Shown here: positions 18,330-28,037 of the stretch, piece after piece
Layout: the number at the start of each line of letters is the position of its first letter
How positions within the stretch are numbered: position 1 is the stretch's first letter
Assembly (NCBI RefSeq): GCF_900184935.1
Contig: NZ_FXYE01000002.1
Location: 1,116,001 to 1,180,000 of the forward strand
From: Actibacterium lipolyticum
GTDB lineage: Bacteria > Pseudomonadota > Alphaproteobacteria > Rhodobacterales > Rhodobacteraceae
Reading direction: 5' to 3'
DNA: 64,000 bases
Program-made: the position numbers and the translations under genes
Notes under the pieces: generated by a model
Told to the model about the DNA's origin: nothing
Databases searched by the model: none
What the model saw: only the letters and a program-made list of their open reading frames with translations

Positions 18330-21300
18330 GCCACCTTGTCACGCCGCAGCGCGATCACCGTCGCAGCCACGGCATAGACGGCAATCAACAGTATCGCAGA
18401 AATCACCACGAACAGCGCCAGCGCGGTTAGCATAGCCGGGCCGCCTGCAAGGTTTGGCATCAGGGCCATTACCAAGGGCGACAACACACCGGTCGCGATC
18501 ACATGCCCAACCGTCAGCCCGAACACAGCGACAAGTGCCAGCCCGCTAAGCGCGACAAGCGCTTTCAGGCCGCGCGCACGCTGCGGCACGCGCAACGCCC
18601 GACGCGCCGCCGTGATCTGGCGCCCAACGTCCTGTTGCATCGCCAACAGCGCGGGCACAACCAGCAGCACAAGGATCATCCCAAAGCCAAGGCCATAGAC
18701 CAGCGTAATAACGGTCGGTTTCAGAAACTGCGCTTGCGATGATTTTTCGTACAACAGCGGCGAAAGGCCCAGAACCGTTGTGAGCGTCGTCAACAGCACC
18801 GGGCGCAGACGGTCCGCTGCCCCATCGATAATTGCCGGGATAAGCCCGCGCGTTTGCGCGTATTCATCGACCGTACCAACCAGCACGATTGAATCGTTGA
18901 TGATGATCCCCGTCATGCCGATCAGGCCAACAACCGTGAACATGGAAAGAGGCACCTCCCACAGAACGTGGCCATAGATGGTGCCGACCAATCCGAACGG
19001 GATAATCGCCATCACGACGATCGGCCGGGTCCAGCTGGAAAATATCCAGGCAAGCGTCAGGTAAATGCCAAGCAGACACAGCGTCAGCCCGGTCATCGCA
19101 TCACTTAGAAATTCGTTCTCTTGCTCGGCCAACCCGGATAACTGCCACGCCACGCCAAATCGGCTTTCGACATCGGGCAAGATCGTGTCTTGCAGCTCTT
19201 TCATGATTTCTTCGGCGCGGGCGGGGTCGTCTTCGGAAATGTCGCCAGTGACCGAAACCACCCGCAGCCCGTTTTCACGCCGCACCGTCGAAAACCCCGT
19301 GCGCCGATCAACCGTCACAATATCCGCCAGCGGCAGGTACTGCCCGCTGGAAGAACGTAGCAACGTGCGATCAAGGAAATCTGCCGTCAGCTCCCCCTCG
19401 GGCAGTTCGACGCGTATCGTGGCAGAACGTGGGCCATCGGGGAAGGTCGCGGCCTCGATCCCGTTCAGCCGGTTGCGCAGCACGCGGCCCAAGGCGTCGA
19501 TGGTGAAACCAACGGCCTTGCCCTGCGGTGTCAGCTCAAGGATCAATTCTTCCTTGTCATAGGCGAGACTATCTTCCAGCGCCGAAACTTCTGCGAATTG
19601 CGACAGCTGTGTCTTCAGTGCCTCGGCCGCAGCTTTCAGCGTTTCGGCATCGGCCCCGTAAAATTCGACATCCAGCGCATCACCGCCGGGGCCGGACCGC
19701 CATCCGCGAAAGCTAAGCGTTTCGGTCAACGGATGCTGGCGCACCTCTTCCTGCAAATCCGCCAAGAACTGGAACGACGAATAAGGGCGCAAGTCGGCGT
19801 CAATCAATTCAATCGCGATAGACCCAAGAAGCGACGCATCCTTACCATCAACGCCGGACAAACCGCGCCCAGTGTTCCCGCCAATTTCGGCAATCACGTA
19901 ATCCAGCGGGCTGGCACCGTGCTCTTCCACGTATCGTGTGGCGACGGCATCGGCGGCGCGCTGCATTTCACGCATCATCGCGACGGTGTCGTCCCGCGTC
20001 GCCCCCGGTGCCATCGCGAAATTACCTGAAATAGAGCCGCGTTCAGGCGCGTTGAAGAACCGCCATTGCACATCACCGCGAATGAAGATCGCCACCTGCG
20101 AGGCCAGCACAACGATTGTCAGCGCCATAACCGGATACCGCGCCTTGATGACGCCCGCCATCAACGGGCGGAACAATTTCGTGCGCGCCCATGTAAAGCC
20201 GCGGTTCACCACGCGCGACGGAAGGTCGTACCAATGCTCTTTCGCGGAATGCGCCACCGCATGGGACATGTGGTTGGGCAGGATCAAAAAGCATTCAACC
20301 AACGAAGCCAGAAGAACCACGATCACCGTGAACGGTATGTCCGAGATCAGATCGCCAAATCGCCCGCTGATGGCCGTTAACCCAAAGAACGCGATGACCG
20401 TTGTTACGGTGGCCGAAAACACCGGGGCGGCCATGCGCCGTGCGGCATTTTCTGCGGCTGTTACGGGGTCTTCCCCCAAACGGCGCGCGCGGAAATCAGC
20501 GTGTTCCCCCACCACAATGGCGTCATCCACCACGATGCCCAGAGTGATGATCAATGCAAAGAGCGAGATCATGTTGATCGTCAGCCCCGCCACATACATC
20601 AGGGCAATCGTGGCCAGCATCGCCACCGGAATACCCGCCGCGACCCAAAACGCCGTACGCGCGTTCAGGAACAGGAACAACAGCGCCAGCACCAGCCCAA
20701 GCCCCATTAACCCGTTATCAAGCAACAGGTTCAGCCGCCCGGTAATCGCTTCGGCCCGCGTGCGGATCAGATCGACGTGCACATCCGCTGGCAGGGACAG
20801 CACCATTTCGTCCGCGACCTTCTGAACCTTCTCTTGGATGTCGATGGCGTCGCCTTGGTCAGATCGGTCAACCCGAACCGAAATCGCCGGATGTTCGCCC
20901 ACGTAATAGGCCCGGTTCCTGTCGATGCCTTCAACATACACCGTCGCCACATCGCCCACCGTCAGGCTGGACCCGTCGTCAAAGGATCGTAAGACGATAT
21001 CCTCAATCTCATCCGCTGCGCGTTTGGCCACACCGGTGCGCACACGCGCACTTCCGCCAGCGACATCCCCGGCCGGCGAGGTGTCCGCCTCTGCCGCGAT
21101 CGCCTCGGCGATTTCGGCCATCGTTACGTCGTGACGCACAAGCGAGGCCGAGGGCACCTCGACAATTGTTTCGGGCGCGGCGAGGCCGCGAATGGTGGTA
21201 CGCGTGACCCCTGCGGAAAACAGCCGGGCCACGAATTCATCGGCGAACCGGCCAAGCTGATCCACACCAACCGGCCCTGTAATCACCACATCGGTGACGC

Positions 21301-21730
21301 GGTCACGCCATGCGCCGCGGATCACGTTAGGCTCGTCTGCCTCATCTGGAAGATTGGTGGTTGCATCAACGGCGGATTGCACATCATCAGCTGCGCGGGC
21401 CATATCCCAACCCGGCTCAAACTCCAGATTGATACGCGCGCTCCCCTCAGAGGATCGCGAGGTTGCGGTTTCAACCCCTTCAACCGCCAGCAGGGTCGCT
21501 TCAAGCACCTGAACGATGGCGGTATCAACATCGTCGGCCCCTGCCCCATCCCAAGCGACAGACACCGTCACATCATCGATAATCACATCGGGAAAAAACT
21601 GCGACCGCATCCGCGGTGTCGCGGCAAGGCCCAGCACGATCAAGATCACCAGCAGAAGGTTGGCCGCCGTCCCATGGCGCGTAAAATACGAAAGAATGCC
21701 GCCCGCCGCACCAGAGATAGGTCGTGCCAT
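18326..21730 (-). CDS. RND efflux transporter permease (AcrB/MexB superfamily)
   Basis: 1134 residues, somewhat longer than the usual 1020-1050. The first membrane helix follows MARPISGAAGGILSYF. Two large periplasmic porter regions alternate with two six-helix bundles, and the proton-relay aspartates appear in LGIVVDDAIVVGEHA. The extra length lies in the C-terminal part after the last standard helices, where additional hydrophobic segments are visible. The protein exports drugs or metabolites from the inner membrane by proton antiport together with the adaptor encoded 3 bp upstream; no outer-membrane channel gene is nearby. Confidence 0.93.
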   Translation of the reverse strand: MARPISGAAGGILSYFTRHGTAANLLLVILIVLGLAATPRMRSQFFPDVIIDDVTVSVAWDGAGADDVDTAIVQVLEATLLAVEGVETATSRSSEGSARINLEFEPGWDMARAADDVQSAVDATTNLPDEADEPNVIRGAWRDRVTDVVITGPVGVDQLGRFADEFVARLFSAGVTRTTIRGLAAPETIVEVPSASLVRHDVTMAEIAEAIAAEADTSPAGDVAGGSARVRTGVAKRAADEIEDIVLRSFDDGSSLTVGDVATVYVEGIDRNRAYYVGEHPAISVRVDRSDQGDAIDIQEKVQKVADEMVLSLPADVHVDLIRTRAEAITGRLNLLLDNGLMGLGLVLALLFLFLNARTAFWVAAGIPVAMLATIALMYVAGLTINMISLFALIITLGIVVDDAIVVGEHADFRARRLGEDPVTAAENAARRMAAPVFSATVTTVIAFFGLTAISGRFGDLISDIPFTVIVVLLASLVECFLILPNHMSHAVAHSAKEHWYDLPSRVVNRGFTWARTKLFRPLMAGVIKARYPVMALTIVVLASQVAIFIRGDVQWRFFNAPERGSISGNFAMAPGATRDDTVAMMREMQRAADAVATRYVEEHGASPLDYVIAEIGGNTGRGLSGVDGKDASLLGSIAIELIDADLRPYSSFQFLADLQEEVRQHPLTETLSFRGWRSGPGGDALDVEFYGADAETLKAAAEALKTQLSQFAEVSALEDSLAYDKEELILELTPQGKAVGFTIDALGRVLRNRLNGIEAATFPDGPRSATIRVELPEGELTADFLDRTLLRSSSGQYLPLADIVTVDRRTGFSTVRRENGLRVVSVTGDISEDDPARAEEIMKELQDTILPDVESRFGVAWQLSGLAEQENEFLSDAMTGLTLCLLGIYLTLAWIFSSWTRPIVVMAIIPFGLVGTIYGHVLWEVPLSMFTVVGLIGMTGIIINDSIVLVGTVDEYAQTRGLIPAIIDGAADRLRPVLLTTLTTVLGLSPLLYEKSSQAQFLKPTVITLVYGLGFGMILVLLVVPALLAMQQDVGRQITAARRALRVPQRARGLKALVALSGLALVAVFGLTVGHVIATGVLSPLVMALMPNLAGGPAMLTALALFVVISAILLIAVYAVAATVIALRRDKVA

Positions 21731-21733
21731 TTA

Positions 21734-23194
21734 TCAGCCCCCCATGCGGCTTTCGATACGTTCCACCGTTCGGGCGGGAACCTTTTCCTGTGCAAGCTGG
21801 GCCAGCACACGTTCCTTGGCGTCGGCGGGCATAAACTGGTTGCCCTCAATAAAGGCGATCAACTGTGCGCGGCGCTCTGGCGTCAGTTCGACCAAGTCCG
21901 GCTCTGTGGGGGCAGCATTGCCTGCCTCGGGCCGGATCGGGCGCACCTTGATGCCCGCACCAAGCAAAGGCGACCGTTCGGCGACAATTTCACGCCCTTG
22001 CAAGTCTGCAGCGCGCACAACAACGTCGTCGCCCTGACGCCGCAAAAGTTCGACCGTTGCGACCTCCAGCCGGTCATCTTCGCCGATCACCAACACAGTG
22101 CTTGCCGCATCCACAGCGTCCGAGGGCAAGACAGCCACGTTGCTTAATTGCGGTTCATCCACGCGCACGGTCACAAAATCACCGGGGCGGAACCCTTTTG
22201 CGCCAGTCAGCCGTGCGAACAACAGCCGCCCGGTTTGCCCTTCGGCCACGGCGGCACTTTCACGCGTAATCGTGCCGGATGCCTCTAGGTCTGCGCCATA
22301 GGCATCCAGAACGACCGATACGGTCGACGCCAACAACCCCCCGCTTTCGTCAAGCAAACGGGAATATTGAGGGGTCGAAATGCGGAACGACACTTCCAGT
22401 TCATCCGGGTCGATCAGCTGCGCAACCTGTTCGTTATTCGCAACCACGCCACCACGCACGATCCCGACGTCACTTAGCGTGCCGGAAAACTCCGCGAAGA
22501 TTTCGGTGTCGGCAAGGCCCCGCTCTGCCTCTGCCAAGTTGATACGTTCGCGCGCCAACTGAGTGCTCGCTTGATCTACACGGCTTTCTGCAATGGCCAG
22601 CGATTGGCGGCGCGACACGACGGACTGCTGTGCCGAAGCGGCTGCAAGCTCGGCCTCTTCAACAAGCGCATCTGTACCGAAACCGCGTTCTTTCAGGCTT
22701 TGTTGCCGGGTCAACGCCTGAACCCGCAGGCGCGCCTGTTCTTCCGCCGCCGTCAGATCATCTTGGGCCAGAACAAGGGCGCGGGTGGCGTCACGTTGCT
22801 CTGCCTCGGCCTCGGCCAGATCCGCCTTTGCAACATCCAGCGCTGCCTGCGCATCCGCCTGATCCACACGGAACAGCAGGTCGCCAGCCTGAACATGGCC
22901 GCCTTCTTCGAAATTCTCGTTCAGTTCAACCACTGTGCCTTCGGCCGTGGCGCGCACGTCAAGGGTTCTGCGACTGCGCACTTCGCCAAATGCGGTCAGC
23001 ACCGGGGTCACATCCTGCAAGGTCACTGAAACAACATTGGCCGCAAAAACCCGTTCCCGCGCGGCGCGGGGCTGAGTTTGCTTGGCCATCCGCGTTTCCA
23101 TCGCAGAAAAGATCGACTGCCCCGCATAGGCAAGCAGGCCAACCGTCAGTGCCAACAGAAACAGCCCCACAAGGCTGCGACGAAGAAAACGCAT
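21734..23194 (-). CDS. RND efflux periplasmic adaptor subunit (HlyD/MFP family)
   Basis: 486 residues: an N-terminal membrane anchor (SLVGLFLLALTVGLLAYAGQ), a lipoyl/barrel-sandwich half (DVRATAEGTVVELNENFEEG), a long alpha-helical hairpin (coiled coil about residues 110-230), a second lipoyl half (IFAEFSGTLSDVGIVRGGVV) and beta-barrel domains. It bridges the pump to an outer-membrane channel. AAGGA is present before the ATG. The next gene, the RND permease, follows after 3 bp, so the two form one operon. Confidence 0.92.
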   Translation of the reverse strand: MRFLRRSLVGLFLLALTVGLLAYAGQSIFSAMETRMAKQTQPRAARERVFAANVVSVTLQDVTPVLTAFGEVRSRRTLDVRATAEGTVVELNENFEEGGHVQAGDLLFRVDQADAQAALDVAKADLAEAEAEQRDATRALVLAQDDLTAAEEQARLRVQALTRQQSLKERGFGTDALVEEAELAAASAQQSVVSRRQSLAIAESRVDQASTQLARERINLAEAERGLADTEIFAEFSGTLSDVGIVRGGVVANNEQVAQLIDPDELEVSFRISTPQYSRLLDESGGLLASTVSVVLDAYGADLEASGTITRESAAVAEGQTGRLLFARLTGAKGFRPGDFVTVRVDEPQLSNVAVLPSDAVDAASTVLVIGEDDRLEVATVELLRRQGDDVVVRAADLQGREIVAERSPLLGAGIKVRPIRPEAGNAAPTEPDLVELTPERRAQLIAFIEGNQFMPADAKERVLAQLAQEKVPARTVERIESRMGG

Positions 23195-23325
23195 GTGTCG
23201 GATCCTTCCCGGTTCGGGAACGCTTGAAACTTATAAACCTAAGATAGCGCTCGGCGAGCGCCCATCCAAGCACGACTCTGTTACGGATGTGGTACGGGTT
23301 TCCGTCGCACGAACGCAGATTATTT

Positions 23326-23778
23326 TCACAATTGCGAAAAGAAGTGTTCAATGACAAGCCGCGATGACCGAACGACGGGCAGGTTTTCTATTTGCGAGGC
23401 CGTTAAAAAAGCAAACCCCGCCCCTTCGCCAAGCTTGATCGCGTCGGGCGTTAATAACCGCAGGGATTGATACGCATAAAGCACCCCATCGGGGCGTGCA
23501 GCCGTGGCGATACGTGCGAATGGCGACAATTCGTCAGGCCCCAGCATGACGCCGGTTTCTTCCCAGAACTCTCTTTGCGCGGCTTGGGCTAGGGTTTCCT
23601 GCCCCTCTTGCCCACCACCGAACAGACACCACATTCCCGGCGCGGCGATTTTTGGAATGTCATCGCGCAACTGCATCAAAATGCGATCAGAGCTGTCACG
23701 CGCGATAACAATCGCTGCTTCGAACTCTATCCGCTCTGGAAGGGCGCCAATCGCAGCAAAGGCGGCGCGGTCCGTCAT
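23326..23778 (-). CDS. NUDIX hydrolase
   Basis: 150 residues with a full Nudix box: GGGQEGQET, then QREFWEETGV (pattern Gx5Ex7REUxEExGU), which binds Mg and cleaves a nucleoside diphosphate linked to another moiety. The substrate is not predictable. The start ATGA overlaps the moaB stop, so it is translated from the udg-moaB-nudix transcript. Confidence 0.9.
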   Translation of the reverse strand: MTDRAAFAAIGALPERIEFEAAIVIARDSSDRILMQLRDDIPKIAAPGMWCLFGGGQEGQETLAQAAQREFWEETGVMLGPDELSPFARIATAARPDGVLYAYQSLRLLTPDAIKLGEGAGFAFLTASQIENLPVVRSSRLVIEHFFSQL

Positions 23779-24317
23779 TTACGGCGCTTGTGCTCTTCTA
23801 GCCGTGGAAAGATTTCCACGAAGTTGCACGGGCGGTGGCGGTAATCCAGTTGAAGCGAAAGGATTTCATCCCACGCGTCCTTGCACGCACCCGGACTGCC
23901 GGGCAGTGCGAACAGATAGGTGCCGTTCGCCACCCCGCCCGTCGCGCGGGACTGTACCGCCGAAGTGCCGATTTTATTCATCGAAACAATGGTGAAGACG
24001 GTGCCGAAAGCCTCTATCTCTTTTTCATAGACATCGCGATGCGCCTCGACGGTTACATCGCGCCCCGTCAGCCCAGTACCCCCGGTCGAGATGATCACGT
24101 CAATCTCTGGCTCGCGGCTCCAAATCTTAAGCTGCTCGGCGATCTGGTGGCGGTCATCGGGCAGGATGCCACGCGCGGCAAGCGTGTGCCCGGCCTTTTC
24201 GATACGATCCACAAGCGTATCGCCCGACCGGTCATCGGCCAACGTGCGCGTGTCGGAAACCGTAAGAACGGCAATGCGCACCGGCAGAAATTCTTTGCTT
24301 TCGTCAATGCGTGACAT
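23775..24317 (-). CDS. moaB: Molybdenum cofactor biosynthesis protein B
   Basis: 180 residues, MoaB/MogA fold: AVLTVSDTRTLADDRSGD near the start and the motif STGGTGLTGRDVT. It adenylates or handles molybdopterin before molybdenum insertion. moaE and moaD lie 12 kb away in this window. Its start overlaps the uracil-DNA glycosylase gene by 14 bp and its end overlaps the NUDIX gene by 4 bp. Confidence 0.92.
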   Translation of the reverse strand: MSRIDESKEFLPVRIAVLTVSDTRTLADDRSGDTLVDRIEKAGHTLAARGILPDDRHQIAEQLKIWSREPEIDVIISTGGTGLTGRDVTVEAHRDVYEKEIEAFGTVFTIVSMNKIGTSAVQSRATGGVANGTYLFALPGSPGACKDAWDEILSLQLDYRHRPCNFVEIFPRLEEHKRRK

Positions 24318-25116
24318 TGGCCCCTCGCAGTTTTGCCTGAAGCATCAAAAGATCATGCCACGCTTCGCGCTTGGCGTGCGGGTTGCGCAGCAGATAGGCC
24401 GGGTGGAACATTGGCAACGCTGGACGGCCCAATGCCTCGGCCCAGTTTCCGCGCAGGCGGGTGATGCCCTTGCGCCCCAACAGCGCCCCGCAGGAATGGT
24501 TGCCCATCAGCACCAGAACATCCGGCGCCGCCAGTTCCACATGCCGCTGAACGAAAGGCAGCATCATCGCCACCTCATCCGGTTTCGGGTCGCGGTTTTG
24601 TGGCGGCCGCCACGGCAGAATGTTGGTGATATAAATCGCATCGGCAACGTCCGGCGCGGCGCGGTCCATGCCGATGGCCGCGAACATCTTGTCCAGCAAC
24701 TGCCCAGCGCGGCCAACAAAGGGCTTGCCCTGCTGATCCTCGTCCCGCCCCGGTGCTTCGCCGATTACCATGACGCGTGCGCCCGGCTGACCATCCGCAA
24801 ACACCAGATTGCGCGCGCCCTTCTTCAGGTCGCACAGCGTAAACGCATCAAGCGCGGCGCGCAGCCCGTCCAAATCTTGCGCCGCCCCTGCTGCGGCCTT
24901 GGCAACGGCCACGGGATCGACGGTTGGCACCTTTACCGGCGCGGCATCTGCCGGGGCCGCTGGTGCGGCGGCTGGCGCGCGGACTGGTTGGGGTGCCGGC
25001 GCCTCGTACCGGTTCACAGAGGATTCGCCGATGGATTCGGTTGCGCCAAGTTCGATCTGCCAATCCAGCAGTGCCTTGGCGGCGTAATAGTCCATCTGTT
25101 CAAGCGCTGAGTCCAT
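24304..25116 (-). CDS. Uracil-DNA glycosylase, family-4-like without Fe-S cysteines
   Basis: 270 residues from ATG 25116. After an Ala/Pro-rich N-terminal linker of about 80 residues comes the UDG fold: motif [18 protein letters not shown] (from residue 119) and motif [18 protein letters not shown] (from 238). The enzyme removes uracil from DNA in base-excision repair. Family 4 enzymes normally hold a 4Fe-4S cluster on four cysteines. Here only Cys95 and Cys209 exist, and the usual cysteine before RPP is tryptophan (NILPWRPP). This resembles cluster-less alphaproteobacterial UDGs such as the one described from Bradyrhizobium. It overlaps moaB. Confidence 0.87.
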   Translation of the reverse strand: MDSALEQMDYYAAKALLDWQIELGATESIGESSVNRYEAPAPQPVRAPAAAPAAPADAAPVKVPTVDPVAVAKAAAGAAQDLDGLRAALDAFTLCDLKKGARNLVFADGQPGARVMVIGEAPGRDEDQQGKPFVGRAGQLLDKMFAAIGMDRAAPDVADAIYITNILPWRPPQNRDPKPDEVAMMLPFVQRHVELAAPDVLVLMGNHSCGALLGRKGITRLRGNWAEALGRPALPMFHPAYLLRNPHAKREAWHDLLMLQAKLRGANVTH

Positions 25117-25167
25117 GGCGCCAAAGCTAGGGCTCAACGCAAGGGGCCGCAACAGCTAAGCCGTGAC

Positions 25168-25196
25168 TTGCCGACGCACGCGGCGCTTTCTATAAG
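25168..25196 (+). promoter_or_regulatory. Candidate sigma70 promoter for pyrB operon
   Basis: TTGCCG (25168-25173) and TATAAG (25191-25196) are separated by exactly 17 bases, 26 bases before the pyrB ATG. Good consensus match; inferred only. Confidence 0.6.
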
Positions 25197-25221
25197 CGAG
25201 GCGGATCAGCTTGGAGGCCAA

Positions 25222-26172
25222 ATGACATTCCGCGCGAAACACCTCCTTGGGATTGAACCCCTTGCCCCTGATGAGATTCGCACAGTTCTGGATCTGGCAG
25301 ATCAATATGTTGACCTGAACCGGGGGGCGGTAAAACATTCAGACGTGCTGTCGGGGCTTACCCAGATCAACATGTTCTTTGAGAACTCCACCCGCACACA
25401 GGCCAGTTTCGAACTGGCTGGCAAACGGCTTGGCGCGGATGTGATGAACATGGCGATGCAGGCCAGTTCGATCAAAAAGGGCGAAACCCTGATCGACACC
25501 GCGCTGTCGCTGAACGCAATGCACCCTGATCTGTTGGTTGTGCGCCATCCCCATTCGGGTGCGGTGAACCTGTTGGCGGAAAAGGTGAACTGCGCCGTGC
25601 TGAACGCAGGCGACGGGCGTCACGAACACCCGACACAAGCGTTGCTGGACGCGCTGACGATCCGCCGTGCCAAAGGGCGACTGCACCGGCTGAACATCGC
25701 CATCTGCGGCGACATTGCGCACAGCCGCGTGGCGCGGTCTAACATTCTGCTGTTGGGCAAGATGGAAAACCGCATCCGCCTGATCGGCCCGCCCACCCTG
25801 ATGCCCAGCCAGATCGACCAATTTGGGGTCGAGGTTTACGACGATATGGCCGAGGGTCTGAAAGACGTTGACGTGGTGATGATGCTACGCCTTCAACGCG
25901 AACGGATGGACGGCGGTTTTATCCCGTCGGAGCGCGAATACTACCACCGCTACGGCCTGGACGCCGCAAAGCTGGCCTATGCCAAAGACGACGCCATCGT
26001 TATGCACCCCGGCCCAATGAACCGCGGTGTGGAAATTGACGGTACGATTGCCGATGACATCAACCGCTCTGTCATTCAGGAACAGGTGGAAATGGGCGTC
26101 GCCGTTCGTATGGCCGCGATGGACCTGTTGGCCCGCAACCTTAGGGCAGAACCCAAACAGGTCTGGGTCTGA
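25222..26172 (+). CDS. pyrB: Aspartate carbamoyltransferase catalytic subunit
   Basis: 316 residues with the carbamoyl-phosphate site [19 protein letters not shown] and the aspartate-side motif [13 protein letters not shown]. It makes carbamoyl aspartate, the second step of pyrimidine synthesis. The start at 25222 is fixed by GGAGG at 25213-25217. Its stop overlaps the next start (TGATG). The gene order pyrB, membrane protein, dihydroorotase-like gene, with no pyrI, recalls the class A enzymes in which a degenerate dihydroorotase is needed for holoenzyme assembly. Confidence 0.95.
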   Translation: MTFRAKHLLGIEPLAPDEIRTVLDLADQYVDLNRGAVKHSDVLSGLTQINMFFENSTRTQASFELAGKRLGADVMNMAMQASSIKKGETLIDTALSLNAMHPDLLVVRHPHSGAVNLLAEKVNCAVLNAGDGRHEHPTQALLDALTIRRAKGRLHRLNIAICGDIAHSRVARSNILLLGKMENRIRLIGPPTLMPSQIDQFGVEVYDDMAEGLKDVDVVMMLRLQRERMDGGFIPSEREYYHRYGLDAAKLAYAKDDAIVMHPGPMNRGVEIDGTIADDINRSVIQEQVEMGVAVRMAAMDLLARNLRAEPKQVWV

Positions 26173-26762
26173 TGGATCTGCGCGGGCCGGACATTCGCTT
26201 TTGGCGCAAGCACCTGATCAGAGATGAACGCCTGTTATGGGACGGTCGGCCAGAGTTTGAATTCAAGCTGGACTGGACAGCGGTCACCATGTGCCTGCCT
26301 GCCATCCTGTTCACCGTTGTCTTTCTGGCCGATGCGCAACTGTTCGAAGGGGGCTTCGGAGCCTCGCTTAGCCAAGACGACCCGGGCACCTATCGGCTGC
26401 TTAAGATCGGCTCTATCGGCGCGACCCTATGGTGTGCCGTTTACATCGCGCGCACCAGCATGCTGATCCCGCAACTCACCCGCTATGCGCTGACAAACAA
26501 ACGCGCCCTAACGCGCACTTTGCTGCCTTGGCCCAAGGTTACGGTCAAACGTCTGACCCCAATGACAGAGGTGGAATGGAACGGCACTGCGCCTGGTTCT
26601 ATCTTTTTTGATACGGAAAATGTTCGCTATGGGCACAAACCAACGTACCCCGGACTGGTCGGCAAGTTCGTGATCAAGGAACGCAAAAACGGGTTCCGCA
26701 ATATCGCAGACGCTGACATCGTCTATCCCCAATTGCTGCGCGCCATGGAGGGCAAGCTGTGA
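26172..26762 (+). CDS. Unknown membrane protein with possible bacterial PH-like domain
   Basis: 196 residues. The N-terminal RDERLLWDGRPEFEF is followed by two membrane helices (about residues 36-57 and 78-98), then YALTNKRALTRTLLPWPKV, which resembles the strand pattern of bacterial PH (bPH2-type) membrane proteins, and a soluble tail. It is wedged between pyrB (1-base overlap) and the dihydroorotase-like gene (4-base overlap, GTGA), so all three are translationally coupled. No role in pyrimidine synthesis is known to me; the PH assignment is tentative. Confidence 0.75.
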   Translation: MDLRGPDIRFWRKHLIRDERLLWDGRPEFEFKLDWTAVTMCLPAILFTVVFLADAQLFEGGFGASLSQDDPGTYRLLKIGSIGATLWCAVYIARTSMLIPQLTRYALTNKRALTRTLLPWPKVTVKRLTPMTEVEWNGTAPGSIFFDTENVRYGHKPTYPGLVGKFVIKERKNGFRNIADADIVYPQLLRAMEGKL

Positions 26763-28036
26763 AAACGCTTTTGACCAATGCACGGTTGATCGACCCGGAA
26801 CAGGGTAAAGAGATCGCAGGCTCCATCCTGATTGATGGGGATCGTATCGCCGCCGGTGGGTACGAAGTTGATGTGCCCAGCGATGCCCGCGTCATAGATT
26901 GCGGTGGCAAATGCCTTGCCCCCGGCATCGTCGATATCGGCGTGAAAATCTGCGAACCCGGTGAACGCCACAAGGAAAGCTTTGGCTCGGCGGGGCAAGC
27001 CGCCGCCGCCGGTGGTGTGACCACCATCGTAACGCGCCCAGACACGCTGCCCGCCATCGACACGCCCGAGGTTCTGGAATTCGTCACCCGCCGCGCAAAA
27101 GAGGCCTGCCCTGTCCGCATCAAACCCATGGCCACCCTGACCAAGAACCGCGAAGGCCGCGAGATGGTCGAAATCGGGTTCCTTTTGGATGCTGGCGCCG
27201 TCGCCTTTACCGATGGCGACCACGTGATCACCGACAACAAGGTCTATTCACGTTGTATGACCTATGCCCGCAGCCTTGGCGCACTTGTCATCGCCCACCC
27301 ACAAGACCCCGGCCTATCGAATGGCGCGGCTGTAACAAGCGGCAAGTTCGCTTCGCTGAAAGGTTTGCCTGCGGTTTCGCCCATGGCCGAACGGATGGCG
27401 TTGGATCGTGACATGGCATTGGTGGAAATGACCGGTGTGAAATACCACGCCGACCAGATCACCACCGCCCGCGCCCTGCCCGCACTGGAACGCGCCAAAA
27501 GAAACGGGCTGGATGTCACCGCCAGCGTGTCGATCCACCACCTGACCCTGAACGAATTCGACGTTGGCGATTACCGCACCTTCTTTAAGGTCAAGCCGCC
27601 CCTGCGTTCGGAAGAGGACCGCGCAGCGATGGTTGAAGCCGTGGCAAGTGGGCTGATCGATGTCATCAGCTCTATGCACACACCGCAGGACGAAGAATCC
27701 AAGCGCCTCCCGTTTGAAGAGGCCGCAAGCGGCGCCGTCGCATTGGAAACGCTGCTGCCCGCCGCGATGCGGCTGTATCATTCCGGCGTGATCGACCTGC
27801 CCACGCTGTGGCGTGCGATGTCTTATAACCCAGCCAAACGGCTTGGGCTGGACTCTGGCCGGTTGGCCGTTGGTGCCCCCGCTGATCTGGTGCTGTTTGA
27901 CCCCGATGCACCCTTTGTGATGGACAGGTTCAAGCTGCGGTCGAAATCAAAGAACACCCCATTTGACGGCAGCCGGATGCAGGGCCGCGTACTGGCAACC
28001 TTCGTCGGCGGCGAACAAGTGTTTGGAGAGCTTTAA
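26759..28036 (+). CDS. Dihydroorotase-like protein, active-site residues degenerate (PyrC' type)
   Basis: 425 residues with the class I dihydroorotase fold, starting at GTG inside the previous gene's stop. The HxH metal motif usual after the first strands (DxHxHxREPG) is replaced by DIGVKICEPG (residues 59-68), and the catalytic aspartate in the late DHAPH-type motif is replaced in SSMHTPQDEE (Met306). SIHHLTLNE is retained. This pattern matches the inactive PyrC' that partners PyrB in Pseudomonas-type aspartate carbamoyltransferase. I therefore infer a structural or regulatory subunit, with true dihydroorotase activity encoded elsewhere. Standard annotation would call it pyrC. Confidence 0.85.
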   Translation: MKTLLTNARLIDPEQGKEIAGSILIDGDRIAAGGYEVDVPSDARVIDCGGKCLAPGIVDIGVKICEPGERHKESFGSAGQAAAAGGVTTIVTRPDTLPAIDTPEVLEFVTRRAKEACPVRIKPMATLTKNREGREMVEIGFLLDAGAVAFTDGDHVITDNKVYSRCMTYARSLGALVIAHPQDPGLSNGAAVTSGKFASLKGLPAVSPMAERMALDRDMALVEMTGVKYHADQITTARALPALERAKRNGLDVTASVSIHHLTLNEFDVGDYRTFFKVKPPLRSEEDRAAMVEAVASGLIDVISSMHTPQDEESKRLPFEEAASGAVALETLLPAAMRLYHSGVIDLPTLWRAMSYNPAKRLGLDSGRLAVGAPADLVLFDPDAPFVMDRFKLRSKSKNTPFDGSRMQGRVLATFVGGEQVFGEL

Positions 28037-28037
28037 T

